Shown here: one piece after another, positions 33,542-45,926 of the stretch | Layout of the letters: every line of letters begins with the position of its first letter | Position numbering within the stretch: the first letter of the stretch is position 1 | Origin: Halocafeteria seosinensis | Lineage: Eukaryota > Sar > Bigyra > Bicosoecida | Direction of reading: 5' to 3' | Length of the DNA: 64,000 nt | Assembly (NCBI GenBank): GCA_001687465.1 | Contig: LVLI01000198.1 | Location: 1-64,000, forward strand | The notes under the pieces: generated by a model | Databases searched by the model: none | The model's input: the letters and a program-made list of their open reading frames with translations, nothing else | Told to the model about the DNA's origin: nothing | Translations under genes and position numbers: made by a program

Positions 33542-35314
33542 ATGTTGCGCGCGTCTAACTCTGTGCCGCGCGTTCCCAGAGTTTTGCAACATCCCATGAT
33601 GACAGATACATGTCATCCAGCTTCCCCTCGTGCTGCTGCTGTCTGCGGTGGAAAATGGCGTCTCTCGGCTAACGCAGCCAGCGCAACACTGCATACACAC
33701 ACGAATCCGTGGACACCCACATCATGGAAGGAGCTCGGGTATCCTGCGCGGCAACAACCTCCGTATCGTCACCAGGAAGCTGTGGAAAGCGCCGTACAAG
33801 AACGTAAGTGCTGAACGCTTTAGAGTCAGTAGCCACCTTCACAGAGATGTAAGAGCCATATTCACCTAATTGGATGCGTCCGATACAGTCCGACGTAAGC
33901 CCCCACTGGTGTCCGAAGAGTCCATCCAACAGCTAGGGTATGAACTGAAGGAATTAATTTTGGATGAGGACAGCCCGAAAAAGTTCATCATTCAAGCGGG
34001 TGACTGCGCCGAACCAATGCAAGATTGTTACGACCACGACACGATGGCGGAGAAAATAGAGTTCCTACACGAATTAGGTGACATCGTGGAACGTAAATCG
34101 AAGGACATGGGTGCCCATATCACCCCAATACTCATTGGCCGCATCGCCGGTCAGTTTGCGAAGTCTCGCTCCAACGAATATGATTCTCTCGAAGATGGAA
34201 GTAAGTCGCGCTGTTGAAGTAGAAACGCCCAGTGTTGAAAATTTTGCGTTATTTTTTATGCCTAATTGGATTATCTAATGGTGAATGATCCCTATGCAGC
34301 CCGAGTTGTCTCTTATCGAGGGGACAGTGTAAACGATATCGAGCCCACTAGTACAGCGAGGGACCCTGACCCACAGAAGCTGGTTGACGCATATAGTGCA
34401 TCCAATTGTACGTCCTCTTGTTTTAGCATCTTTAAGTATAGCGACAGCGATCCTCTGGTTCATCCTCAATCTTGTCTTACCAGCGGCCCTGGGGTGCATT
34501 TCTCGCGGGCTCCACAGCAGACGAAGGCCCGTCTATACTTCTCATGAAGTAAGAACTAACATTGGTGCCAGTGGCAGTACGGCCGCTCACTCTTTTTTGC
34601 TACAGGGTCTATTACTAGATTTTGAATCTGCGCTTACGTCGACGAATGGAATGAATCACTCGACTCACTTTCCCTGGATAGGTATGCATCTACGCTGCTG
34701 GCCACTCCACACCACACACACCCCGAGTTTCTTTACATTTTGGGCATATGTTTCGTACAGGTGCAAGGACTCGTTTCCTTGGAGAAGCACATATAGAATA
34801 CTTCCGTGGTGTTCAAAATCCGTTTGGTATAAAAGTGGGACCTGAGCATAGTCATACACATCTAGTTCGGTTTCTTCATACACTAATGATAAGGGGGTCG
34901 CGGGAGAGTCCTATCGCTTTAATCACCCGTTTTGGTTGCTACGAAGTGAAGAATTGCTTACCACCCCTACTAAGGGAATTGCAGAAGTATAGGTTAGATA
35001 AGAGGGTTATATGGATATGTGACCCTATGCATGGAAACACATACACCGACAAAACAGATCTGTATAAGAGGCGATCATTCGATGCTGTGTGGTCAGAGTT
35101 CGAACAGACGGTGGAAGTGCACCGACAACATGGTAGCAAGTTATCCGGGCTACATATCGAAGCTACTTCGGAGGATGTCCATGAATGTGTAGGTGGAGAA
35201 GAAACGAATGATCATGAAGGTTATTATGGAAGTAGATGCGATCCCCGTTTCAATCGGAAGCAAGCTACCCACTTTGTAGAGAAAGCAATTTATTTTCTTT
35301 TGAAGCAATCCTAA
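33542..35314 (+). CDS. Class II DAHP synthase (shikimate pathway)
   Basis: Six exons (33542-33803, 33889-34200, 34300-34407, 34427-34548, 34606-34681, 34761-35314) give 477 aa in frame. This needs a 19-nt intron at 34408-34426. The enzyme condenses phosphoenolpyruvate and erythrose 4-phosphate. Motifs: NPWTPTSWKELGYPARQQP, KPPLVSEES, the metal Cys in QAGDCAE, GRIAGQFAKSRS, SYRGDSVND, YTSHEGLLLDFE, the metal His in WICDPMHGNT, the metal Glu in GLHIEATSEDVHECVGG, and CDPRFNRKQA with the metal Asp. Odd point: between DAYSAS and YTSHE the family normally has a helical stretch of about 55 residues (TLNLLRAF...WN). Here only about 43 residues exist, mostly hydrophobic and unlike the family. The first 55 residues may be an organelle leader. 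Confidence 0.88.
34408..34426 (+). other. Candidate 19-nt intron
   Basis: The segment GTACGTCCTCTTGTTTTAG has the common GTACGT donor, a pyrimidine-rich centre and a TTTTAG acceptor. Removing 19 nt carries the exon ending DAYSASN into the frame that encodes YTSHE; without removal the frame ends at 34547. The encoded peptide just downstream does not match the family, so this case is weaker than the other two. Confidence 0.5.
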
Positions 35315-36070
35315 GAGCGCTCACGTTCGGCGAAGCAGGCGAAGAAAGTTTTAAGAAGGGAGGATTGAGGCTATATGGACAAAAACAGCAGTTGGCTTGT
35401 AGCGCAGTGTATACCATAGGTTCTCATTGAGTGGGGATCGTCGTACAATGCAACCCACCATATAAATCGACTGAGTTTCGAAGCGTTCTACCGGTATTAG
35501 TACCCTCGGTGGGGTGCACCGTCATTGGCTGCGCTGGGCTCTGAGCGAAGTCAATGCAAGCATAGACCCCAAATCAAATGAAATGCAACGTTCTTCCTGT
35601 ATTGCTGTCTCATACGATAGATAGGACTATGAGTTGGTGCTATGCTACGCCCACGCTGAGTTTGGAACATTCTGTAGTCAAACAACGAATCCGTTTCCAT
35701 TCAGTTACCACACCCACCCCACGTTTAGGTGATTTTTGGGAGCTACAGAGATGGACACGTCCTGGTACACAGAGGTATCCCGATATGTAGAGAGCAGCTC
35801 CAAGCTCTAACAGTCAATTGGGGGAAGCAGTTTCGAACAAGTAGGATCATCGGAGTAATCCTGAACAGAACATGGAATTGGTTTCCTGTGTGCGGACGTA
35901 CATCGACTGTACATCAAATCACCTACATGTATACAGTATGCTGGTCGTCACCATCGTTCTTGAATACCACATCGTGTTAGCAAACTCCATCTTCACAGGC
36001 AGTCATAATGTAATTTTCTGCTGGGATTGTTTACTCTGGCGTGGATTTTCCAGCATGATATGCTAGTAAA
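35315..36070. other. Gene-free stretch with a dispersed repeat
   Basis: No supported gene. Open frames at 35578-35790 and 35729-35980 overlap a dispersed repeat and lack features. Confidence 0.5.
35588..35664 (+). repeat. Dispersed repeat, copy A
   Basis: Matches the reverse complement of 56085-56148. Shared blocks are ACGTTCTTCC, GTCTCATACGATAG, ATGAGTTGG and GCTATGCTA, with small indels. No coding or terminal-repeat structure is visible. Confidence 0.7.
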
Positions 36071-36970
36071 ATGAGTTACGCTTGGAATGGCACCTCCAAT
36101 TCGAGGCTATCCACATTCCAGGACCTCTCTAGACGTTTAGAATCTCATGGGCTACCAGCTCAACAGCGCCCGACGGAGCTCTATCGTTGTCTAGATCAGT
36201 GCATCGTACGTGAAGGTCGAGACTCGAGTGCTTCCATCCACTAGGTGCGCGATTATGGAATCTTCCCTGTGTATATCATGCAGAGCCGAATCAAAACAAG
36301 GAAACGCAGAGACAACCAGGTTGATTCTCAACGACGAACTCATGAGGCCAATGATGCCATTGCGCCACGTGCCTCCGATACGAAACAGCTCCGCGGTGCA
36401 CTGGATGAGCAAGTAAACTACAACCAGACAATCCGATCAAGAATCCAGCGGAATGCTCTGTATCTGCAACACCTGGATGGGGAGATCTTGGCCAAACACC
36501 GCATCGCCCTTCCTCAACGATCACGGACTAATCAGTCTACTACTGGTACCGCAGCAGCTGGTACATGTACGTCGAGTCTGATATCCCTTAGACAGCGTGA
36601 GCAACTACTAGCGAAAACAGTGAAACAGCTCACGCAAATTCGCGAGCGACTCACGCCGTATGCTATGGATCGAAAGGATTCAGGCGAAACGAGCAGCACC
36701 ACGGAAGAGACGTTTGAGTTGCCCAGTAGCTGGAAGAGTGCCACGGAAGACCTGGGGAAGCGGCAGTTTGGCAATGCTTTAGAGGCAGGTGATTCGATGA
36801 TTGATGTGGCACCTTCCAAAAGGGGAAATTCTCCTGGACCCGAAACGCAATGGGACCTGGGTCAAGTTGGAAGGCCTCCAAAGTTGGCTCGGAAGAGCAC
36901 CCTCTATGCCTCTGGAAGAAAGCCACCGCAAAGAAGGACTACAACACGTCGGCGAAAGCTTTACAAATAA
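36071..36970 (+). CDS. Unknown helical, basic protein
   Basis: Two exons, 36071-36205 and 36245-36970, with a 39-nt intron (GTACGT...CTAG), give 286 aa. Exon 1 reads MSYAWNGTSNSRLSTFQDLS and ends with PTELYRCLDQCI, and exon 2 continues VRDYGIFPVYIMQSRIKTRK, so the join is natural. The middle (LRGALDEQVNYNQTIRSRIQ, LRQREQLLAKTVKQLTQIRE) is helical and probably coiled coil. The end is rich in Arg/Lys (RKPPQRRTTTRRRKLYK) and could bind nucleic acid or target the nucleus. I recognise no family. Confidence 0.65.
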
Positions 36971-38149
36971 ACATGAGTGACTGTTCATTTGCTTATCCGG
37001 ACAGGATAATGGACCGATTCGGCACACTGACATGGTTTTAAGAAAGAAGGAATATCTTCCTATACGTATAATGGGGTCCTACCTGAGTCCAGAGGAACTA
37101 CTGAGACTAGTCTGTAGGCTATAGCACACATTTCTTCTTTTGCGTTTCCTTGTCCAGCAATAGTCGGCGCTCCCCTTCAACAAGTGTTGATTGAATCTGA
37201 CGTCCCTTCTTACGACATATCACATGTAATCGCGTGGGGTTGTCATAAATACTAATGACAGGACTCGAAAGAGAAAACTGGCCGTTTCATACAGTACGTA
37301 GCAGCATACAGGCTGCCTACTTCACAGACGGGAATTGGAGTTCTATACCGGCTCATGTTTATTCTTGTCATTTGGGTTTATTGGTTCGAGAACCCGCATA
37401 ATTCATATTTTCTACCTGTTGTCATCTTTTAACTCTCCGCTGGGAGCTCCAATTGCCGGGTCGCGAGAGCTTGGGATAAAAGCGCTGAGCAATTAACTTA
37501 TTCAGGAGTTGAAAGTTTATGAAGGACAAAAGCCAGTCTTGATTATTGCACACGGTCTGAGGGTGATCCGGAATGTAGATAGAAATGCTCTTCCTGCCAA
37601 TGATGATTACTTTGAGGGCGACTGAAGTTCTTCAAAGGGAAGTGGACTGCTGCGGTTCGCTGTCGAAACTGCACCTCTGTATCCGGATTCCAGTGTACAA
37701 CTTTTTATACAAGTACAACCGTGAGAACTTACAGGCTGTTAAGTTAGGGCCACCTTCATTACAGGCTGTTTAATTTAATTTACAGCTCTGAAGGTCTTCA
37801 AGCGTTATTTATTGCGACTCCTTGTGGACTTACCGGTATACTATACACCTATAGCAATACATATGTAGTGCGTGTGATTCTTCTCATCTGAATTGTTCGT
37901 ATTCAGTAATTATACAATTATTTGCTAGAAAAAGAACATACATCCTGTGTGACTGAATGGTATGGTTTACTGTGTGTAGCGCATGATGCCATGCAAACGC
38001 TGAATGCGACGAGTCGGTCGCGACGTCGCAGCTTGCAGTTGGGTAGACAGATTCCATTCACTGGTCCATATTCATAGCGGTGGACACGACCCCGCCCTAC
38101 AGACTGTCTCTGGGAGGATTAATCCACGCACTTTTCGCCGTCTGTGAGC
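36971..38149. other. Gene-free stretch of about 1.2 kb
   Basis: I see no protein gene, no tRNA cloverleaf and no clear snoRNA. The stretch is AT-richer than its neighbours. GGTTCGAGAACC near 37382 is a short palindrome without flanking tRNA arms. Confidence 0.45.
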
Positions 38150-41100
38150 ATGGAGAGCCCGAAATACGTCGGGGACCCGTCCTGGCACCCTGTCAGCGAT
38201 GGTACGTTTAGAAGTGGAAAAGGCCATACAGAGGTCTTCCCGGGTTCCATCGCTGATGATGGTGATGGAGAGCCGTACGAGAGTGATGAAGACGTCATAA
38301 GTGAAGGCGATGAAGTCGTAGATGCGCACAATTGTCGTCTCAAGAAGTTGACCAGGCTCCCGTTAGGGCTCAGAACTCAGGTATGCGCACATGTATATGT
38401 CTTACACCAAGCACATATGAGAAACGCATGTCATGTCTAAGCATGCTAATTTCACTTCGTTTGAATGAATTACAAAGAGTGGCGTTTGGGTTTGCAGATT
38501 GTCTTTGTTCACAGTAATCCGTTACAAGACCTCGGTGCGCTATCCCTCTGTCGCAATCTTCGAAAATTGGTATGTTTGTTTCATATAATAACAGTGTATC
38601 CTTCCAGTTTTTTAAAGAGTTGTTGAACGCATGTCTGGATTGACAGGACTTGGCGTTCTGTCAGTTAACTGATTTGAACGGTCCTCGTTCCCCAGGGTCT
38701 TCCAACCAGGAAGCACCACGTGCTCAGTGGACTTGGGGAGCACTTAGCCAGCTCGAAGTTCTGTACCTTCACGGAAATAAGTTTTCTTCTGTCAGCGCTC
38801 TATTGGGTATCGAAGAGCTCGGAAGTTTGCAAATCCTTACTGTATACAAAAATCCTTTCCGAGAAGCCCTCCGCACACCAGTACGAACGCGAAGGCACTG
38901 GTACGCCGCGGACTACGAAGAACTGGACGATGTCGCAGCTGTATCAGCTTCTCATCCAAAACTTAGAAAGTCAATTCTCGCGAAGACTCCGGCATCCCTG
39001 CTTTCGTTGGATGGAGAACTTGTCTCGCCCTCTACCAGAAATGACGAGCAAGCGCAAGCATCTTTTACATTGGAATCCAGCAGTTCGAAGCCGAAACTCC
39101 CTGCTCCGCAGTTTCATGCCGGTGCGTCCGCATCCCAACACCTGCATGCGTTAGCCGCTGAGCTCTCCATTGTAAGACAGAAATATGCAGAAATATATGA
39201 AACATACCCCGTGTCTTCCTCCCATCAGAGATCCCGATCCTCGCGTTCTCGCCAGCGATCGAGGCGAGAGCGTTCCCAAGTAAGCGGTCAGCAAGAGAGA
39301 GAACTGTCAAAGGAAGAAGTTGGGCGAAGCATGACGAAAATTCAGCGAATTTTCAAGCTAGGGAGATGGCGGCGAGGTGTGCTGCAAGACATTCAGGAAT
39401 ATGTACGTACCAGCATTAACGACGTGTCGTCATTTTCGTTGGACGAGAGAAGGAGAGAAAGAGCGAGAAGAAAAATCTGGCGTTGCGTTAAGAGCTATTT
39501 GACATATATAAAGCAAAAGAGGGCATCCAGCAAGATACAGAAAGTGTGGCGAGGTTACTCAGCCCGCATCCAAACCATCGATCTCTATTTAAGGGAACGG
39601 GAAGCTGCTCCTGCATACGATACTTATAAATATCAATCTATAAGCCTGATGCGGCAGATGGCGAAGCTTTGTGCAGTCACGTATGGGGCAGATACGAGTA
39701 CGTATACACGGTTATCTGTACTCTTTTTTGTGTTGATGGTATCATCATCTTAATCAATGCAGACGAAGGGGAGGCCGACGGCAGTATGACAAAGCAACCT
39801 AGTACACTAACTCGGTCAATTTTCTTCAGGAAGAAGCATAAGGAAATTGTTGAAAGAGCAGTGAAGATGGCAGTTGCCGTCCGGCGTCAATGGATGGGCG
39901 TGATTGACCCAGCTGGAGACGAATGGGACGATGGAAAGGATAAACCCAGCGAGGAAGGGAGTGAAGGGTTTGATGAAGGGTCGTCTTACGCATCGTCTGA
40001 AGAAGATGAGGAGCAAAAAGCTGCGGTGATTAAGTACAATGCAACCGTAGCCGCTGAGACTGACGTTAGTCCAGTATTGGAAAGTACATATGCCTTATCA
40101 TTTGCACAAGAAAATCTGCACAAAGACGAGCCACAGTTCCAAACGTCGCACGCACATATATTGGGCAGCTGGCCAGGACGTGCACCGTCTCCTATCTATT
40201 CTCGCTCGGGACTCTCGATTGCTTCCATCAACGCGGAAAAGTATACGCACCCGCACCGCCCATTCTTTCAGAACACAAGGTGGTTTTCTCAGTCCCAATT
40301 GGCTGAGTTCGCCCCATCTCTAGGGAAGGGAAAGCGAGTGCAAATTCAATACTCTTCGGGAATTACTCCTCAGAACAGTTCTTCAACGTTTAACAGCAAA
40401 TTTGAGTCCAGTGAATCGAGCGTTAATCCTGGTATAAACATGTATCCGCGGCCGCAAAGTTGCTATGTGAGCCTGGTTGGGGAATGGGACAACATCCATG
40501 CCAATCCTATCATATGCTTCCGCTGCAACAAGAAAGTAAAGGAAGGAAAGCGACGTCGTCGCAGATCCTCCCAGGTGAGGCGCTATAGCGTTACGTATTT
40601 TATGACAGAGGTGGACGAATTTGTCGATTCCTTGGCACTGTCAATGCATGAAAGAGTGCCATCGTTCATTCGATTTCATAGAGTTTCAAAAAGTGTCGCT
40701 GAGACTTTACGTACGTTATCTCCTCGAGTACCCAATATTTCGCCTTCGGAGAGACTTCGAATTCAAGATAAACTGACGAAGGAACACGCAAAATCAACGG
40801 AGGAGACGTATGGTGAAACACTGTTGGCCCTTACAGCACCATCCTCGAGATTTCTTGCCCGTGTGTTAGTAAAACTCCCTTACGTAATATCGAAGATGGG
40901 AGTCGATACATCCGATGAACCCATTGTTCTTCCCGCGGATGCTGTCGAAATATCTGCGGCAGCTACAAAAGTCCAAGCCTTCTGGAAAAATGTCTACTAC
41001 AAACATTCCCTCAAACCTCCGTTTTCGCATCAATTACGAGAGAGGAGAGTGGCGAAGTGTACACAGCGATACTATAGGGCCCGAATGATGAAACGGCGAT

Positions 41101-43382
41101 TACAAATGCTGGCTGCAGTTGGCCGGCACACTCGGGAAATCAGCAGCCCGGTCCTATTCGTTGAACAGCCAACGCTGTTATCTCTTGCAGGTGCTGCTGC
41201 AGGCATCCGAGGCTACGGTGACAGTATTTGGAAGCGGTGGCTATTGCAAAGATTAGATGACGATGTGGTCGACCAATATCCTGGTGTATGGACCTTGCGC
41301 CACGTGCCCGTCGAAACTCTCACCGCGCAGGAGCAGCTAGTGTTGATTGGATCAATCATTGAGAGAGGGAAGAGGACATGGGCACAGTATCCTACTCCGG
41401 AGCACCGCTTGAGCTGGCATTTTGAGCGCTCTGATGAGTTGGATGAGGAATACGAAAATCGGGCCAAAGGATTGGAGACGAATATTAGATTGTGTTTGGT
41501 ATCACCGCAGATGAAACCGCCTCAATGGCGAGACAGACGAGTGGGACTATCCAACTGGGTGCTGCCGGAAAAGACGGATTACTGGAGAGATGAAGAAGAT
41601 GTCCTTCAATCATGCGAAAGTGTCGAGGCCTCAAGCTTCGGCAATGCTTTCGATGGCGAAGTAGACGAAAGTCGGGGACAAGGCCGATGTTTAAACAGTG
41701 ACATTAAGGACGTAGCTTATGGGAGTATGTTTGAAGAAACAGTTGACCCACTCGTAGCGCTAGTACCGATCTTGAGTGTTGGCACCTTAACACAGGCTTT
41801 AAATTCGATTGTTTACAAACCGAAGTTTAGTGACAAAGTTTATGACTCTGTCTATGACCATATTCGTCGAACGGAAATTGAAGAAGCTTGGAAGAATTTC
41901 CCCAACTGGGCGTCTTTGGGCTTCAAGTTGTATGCGATCAAGTTTCCGAGTATTTCGGAGGCGCGGAAACGAGCTGCTATCTTAATGATGCAGACATGGG
42001 ACAGTAGGATTGGCTCGGGAGCTACGCTTCTCACTCACGAAATGCTTGAGGAGGCTTGGGAAAGAAGAACCGGCGGGAATACACACCCAGGAAGATTGTC
42101 TCATTTGTCGACTTGTTGCTTGCCTACTCCATGGGCCGAAGAGAACATACGGAGCTCGTTCAGACTATATGATTCCTTGCCTGTACTTCTTGAGTATCTA
42201 ATGAAGAAAATGTACAGACGGTTTGGTAGATGGAAACTCCATAAGAGACAAAGTAGAGGGGAGATTTTGCGGAATGTACAAGTTTTGACAATGGCACCAG
42301 AAAGAACGTCACACAGACCTGATGATGAGCGAAAGCACAGCGGTTTCGTGGCAGAGGACGCTGAGGAAAACCTACTCCGTTCGTATTCGAGAAAGCACTC
42401 TTCTAGAAAAGAGCAAAAAGATAGCTCCGCCCATTTGCCGGTGGCTCAAATTGATCTGGAGCCTTTGCCCGTTAAGGAAATTAGACGGCAGCAAAACCCG
42501 GGTTACAGTCACAAGTTACTAAGTTCAACTGTTCCTCTTGAGTATTCTTCCGCTCCTTCCAAGGAGCCTGAAACGAACCCCACACTTCCACCAAAGGAGC
42601 AGCGACAACCCGCCTCTCACTCTCTGTCTACAACAAAGATTGAGCGGCAGGAAAAGCCCACAAAGAAGAAACAGTTACTCCAAAGCACCTCAGAAAAAAC
42701 GCTCCCGGATCATCGTCGAGGGAAGAAAAGCACCGGTCAAAGCAGTTCCGCCAAAATACTTCCTGACCGCACGTGCACATATAGCGACCGAAAGGATAAA
42801 GAGGCGGAAAATGACAGTGAACTCCATCGAACCCTTAAGGCCAGACATAGAATAAGTTCTGTACATGCGTGGGGCCAACGAACGGCGGAAACTGCTTCAA
42901 GTGGACCTTTGTCACGAGGAACAGGGACTTCGTTGTCCTCTGGAAATGCAAGAACTGTCTCCAAGGCAATGCAACAACGCGTGGAAAAGGAGAAAGACAA
43001 AATGTTACAAAAGACTCGACGAGAATCTCAGGAAGCATTAGAGCAATCCCATATTAATGAATTACGCGAGAGTAGCAAGAGACATGCTGAACGGAAGAGG
43101 CTGCGCAAGAGAGAAGAAGCAACTATGGGACGCTTCTTGGTTGGATGCAACACGATCACTCGCCATCAGTCCCACGCGTTGACGCGCGAAGCTCAGGCGG
43201 AATCCAAAGCAGAGCGAATCACCGAAGGGCAAAAGCATAAAGAGGCGACACCCCTTTCACCTGGCAATTCCTATCACCGACTTGACTCCTCGCGGAACAG
43301 TGTACCACGATCAGAATCCGGCCGTCTTGGTTCAGTATCGACAGTCGGCCGACGATCTCGTGGACCACCCTTACGAAAGTAG
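38150..43382 (+). CDS. Large leucine-rich-repeat and IQ-motif protein
   Basis: Four exons (38150-38380, 38498-38569, 38647-39697, 39763-43382; introns 117, 77, 65 nt) give 1657 aa. ATG 38150 is the first in frame. The N-terminal part is a short leucine-rich repeat block of the ciliary SDS22-like type: VFVHSNPLQDLGALSLCRNL, DLAFCQLTDL, LEVLYLHGNKFSSVSALLGI, LQILTVYKNPF. Several IQ-type calmodulin sites follow (MTKIQRIFKLGRWRRGV, ASSKIQKVWRGYSARI, AATKVQAFWKNVYYKH). The C-terminal 350 residues are highly charged, coiled-coil-like and Ser/Lys rich. This layout resembles LRRIQ3-like ciliary proteins, so a flagellar or cytoskeletal calmodulin-binding role is likely. Exact orthology is not claimed. 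Confidence 0.78.
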
Positions 43383-43735
43383 TTGCGGCTTAATCCGCGT
43401 CCTGTAGATCTGTGCGCTTGTCCTTGTTCTCCCGGGAAAAAATTTAACAACCTACTGGTGTCGTACATGTACAGTCACCTGTAACTCCCGGGTCCCGGCG
43501 GGGCCACTTTCACGACCACGACCTGGATTAACTCTGCTAGTTAGACTACTGTAGCTTTATTTGTTACTTTTGGAATAGTCATTTATTGGTATCCTTGTGT
43601 TTAAAGCCGTCAATTTGTTGCTACTTGATGTTCCTCTTTACTGAGCCTCTCTCTACCTCTCATTTGACTGCATAGAATGAATGTTATACCCACATTTGCA
43701 ATAGTATCCATATGGTTTAGTTTAGTGAGCTAGTG

Positions 43736-43755
43736 GGAGAGAGAGAGAGAGAGAG
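43736..43755. repeat. (GA)n microsatellite
   Basis: Ten GA units just before the start codon of the mitochondrial carrier gene, so within its 5' leader. Confidence 0.9.
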
Positions 43756-43771
43756 CAAGCGATTGGTGAAA

Positions 43772-44946
43772 ATGAGCCCCAGCTCGGACAAGGAGGAGGA
43801 GGGGCAGGAAGGGGCCTTGGGGGCTTCATCTTCCTCCTCATTGGATGGCGGCGTCCAGATAGAGCCCAGAGGGACTAAGTTCATTGCAGGTGCTCTAGGA
43901 GGGTCTGCCAGTGCGTTTGCTTTGTCCCCATTCGACGTGGTTCGAACGAGAATGCAAGTCCAAGCCACGCTGCCGGCGACCGTAGGGGCCAATTATCATA
44001 CGATATCGGCCTGTGTACGTAGTATATGGAAGCAAGAAGGCGTCAGAGGCTTTTATCGAGGCTACATCATTGCCAGTGTACTGGTCCCCTCGTTCTGGGC
44101 GATTTACTTCCCCCTATATGAAGCACTGAAACCTGTCATGCACACACAGTGTCAGCACGTGTTCAATGCACAGAGTGATACTCGTCAAGTGGAGGATACC
44201 ACCGGTATTGACTGGAAAGGAGAGGTGCTACCTCAAGCTTCAGCTGCAGGAATTGCCGGTCTTGTAGGAGATATTGTCACGTACCCTATGTGGACTGTCA
44301 GAACGAGACTCCAGACGAACTACCTGCATGAACTGTCAATGAGACTCATGGACCCAGAAACATTTGGCAGTGCCCCGCGGAAACGAAAGATTAGGCTGTC
44401 GACTACAATGGTGTCAACAATCGTCCAGGTGTATAAGGATGGAGGAATCCCAAACTTTTATCGAGGGCTTCCTGCTGCACTATTTGGTAAGCTCATTTCG
44501 ATGCCACGTCTCGTCAAAACACTTCCAGACTTTTCCGATTGCTTTGATGAACAGGTACTTTGCATACTGCTATCCAGTTTCCGATATATGAAATGCTGAA
44601 GCGTAGACTACACTCAGCTGCCGAGGAAAAATACCCTTCCACTAATGAGAAAGCTCGATTTGCCGCAGTTATGATCGCGTCGAGTTCTGTCTCTAAACTG
44701 TTTGCGTCAGTGTTCACTTATCCGTTTGAATTGGTACGATCGAGACTACAAGATGACCGCGCCATCGGAAGTAGGCCTTGCCGATATCGCAGTAGCTGGC
44801 ATGCTTTTGCTGATATTTGGAGGAAAGAATCTTGGAGAGGTTTCTACAGCGGCTTTAATGTTAACTTAGCTCGAACTTTGCCAGCATGTGCAATTACCTT
44901 CACTACCTACGAGTTGGTGTCCTATTGGATGAAACGAAGTTCATGA
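43772..44946 (+). CDS. Mitochondrial carrier, SLC25 folate/NAD/pyrimidine-type group
   Basis: Two exons (43772-44486, 44555-44946; intron 68 nt) give 368 aa. Three solute-carrier repeats are complete, each with a signature: SPFDVVRTRMQVQ, YPMWTVRTRLQTN and YPFELVRSRLQDD. The matching second-half motifs are EGVRGFYRGY, GGIPNFYRGL and ESWRGFYSGF. The Trp in the second signature is typical of the SLC25A32/33/36 and NAD-carrier branch. An acidic Ser-rich N-terminal tail of about 38 residues precedes repeat 1. A large insert (about 30 residues) separates the matrix helices of repeat 1 and repeat 2. Located in the inner mitochondrial membrane or in another organelle envelope. The substrate is inference from the Trp position only. 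Confidence 0.87.
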
Positions 44947-45391
44947 AAAAGATGGATTCGGCTGCAACGCGACAAGGAGTTGATGTCCAATGACCACAAG
45001 ATTTAGTTAGCGTGCAGGCCACATAGGGTGGTCCAATCTCTGCACTGTGAAATACAGGAGCCCATTCTGTGTTTTTTGTTAGAGACACGCAAAGCGTCCG
45101 TAAAGTCAAAAATTGATAGTGACTATGAGGTATCCAGCTGGGGCTGCAGATAGCGGATCTGCCTGCGAATGTGTTCGACGGTCAACCCAACTACACATCA
45201 CACACTTCAAGCGTGTGTCTTGGGACAGGATCTTTACTGTCAAATTTCATTGGTATATATGTGTTGTATTCTCTTCTTAAATAGTTGTGTTGTGTGGATC
45301 TATTCACCGGTGAAAGCATCCGGAGGAGACTGTAAGAGAGCGCAGCATCAGCATCACGCTGACCTGGTAGGAGAACACTACGTTAAGGAAA
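44947..45391. other. Intergenic region
   Basis: No gene is seen. It holds the 3' end of the carrier gene and the leader of the first acylphosphatase gene. Confidence 0.5.
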
Positions 45392-45763
45392 ATGTCCGAT
45401 GGCAGTCCGACACTCAAGCATATCAAATACGAAGTCTTTGGCACTGTCCAAGGTAGGAGGATGTTCGTCATGGCGTAGCAATGGTCTCCGTGCAACAGCA
45501 ATAGTTCTTAGACTCTTCCAGGTGTCTTCTTTCGAGCGCATACGGAGGAGAAAGCGCATAAATTGAACTTAGTCGGCTACGTGTTAAATAGTGCTAAAGG
45601 AACTGTACAAGGTGTTGCTCAAGGTCCTGCGCCCGCTATCGAGGAATTCAAGAAGTTTTTGCAATATGAAGGGTCTCCTGCCAGCAAGATAGAGCGAGCT
45701 GAGTTCCATGAAGAGAAGGAGGTTTCGCAGCTAGAGTATGATAGGTTTAGTGTACGAGGATAA
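45392..45763 (+). CDS. Acylphosphatase, copy 1
   Basis: Two exons (45392-45452, 45522-45763; intron 69 nt) encode 100 aa, the usual size. The enzyme hydrolyses carboxyl-phosphate bonds such as acetyl- or 1,3-bisphosphoglycerate phosphate. The active-site loop GTVQGVFFRAHT supplies the phosphate-binding Arg, and GYVLNSAKGTVQGVAQG supplies the catalytic Asn. The end KIERAEFHEEKEV matches the last strand. The intron splits the Gly codon of the VQG loop, exactly as in copy 2. Confidence 0.95.
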
Positions 45764-45926
45764 GAAGTTCCTCCGTAGAAATACACACGCATACATAGTA
45801 TTACATATAGAGGCCTCCTGTATATCTTCACAAGCTTGTTCGACGGGGGCAGCATATACGACACGTACAGACAGAAGCATAAAGTGTGTTGTTGTTGACA
45901 TAATCTGAATTGCATGCACACCCAAG

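Noticed and set aside
37375-37400. Possible tRNA T-arm (GGTTCGAGAACC)
   Set aside because: It is only a short palindrome. No matching acceptor stem, D-arm or anticodon arm can be placed around it.
37595-37626. C box and D box-like motifs (ATGATGA ... CTGA)
   Set aside because: The spacing is far too short for a C/D snoRNA and there is no terminal stem.
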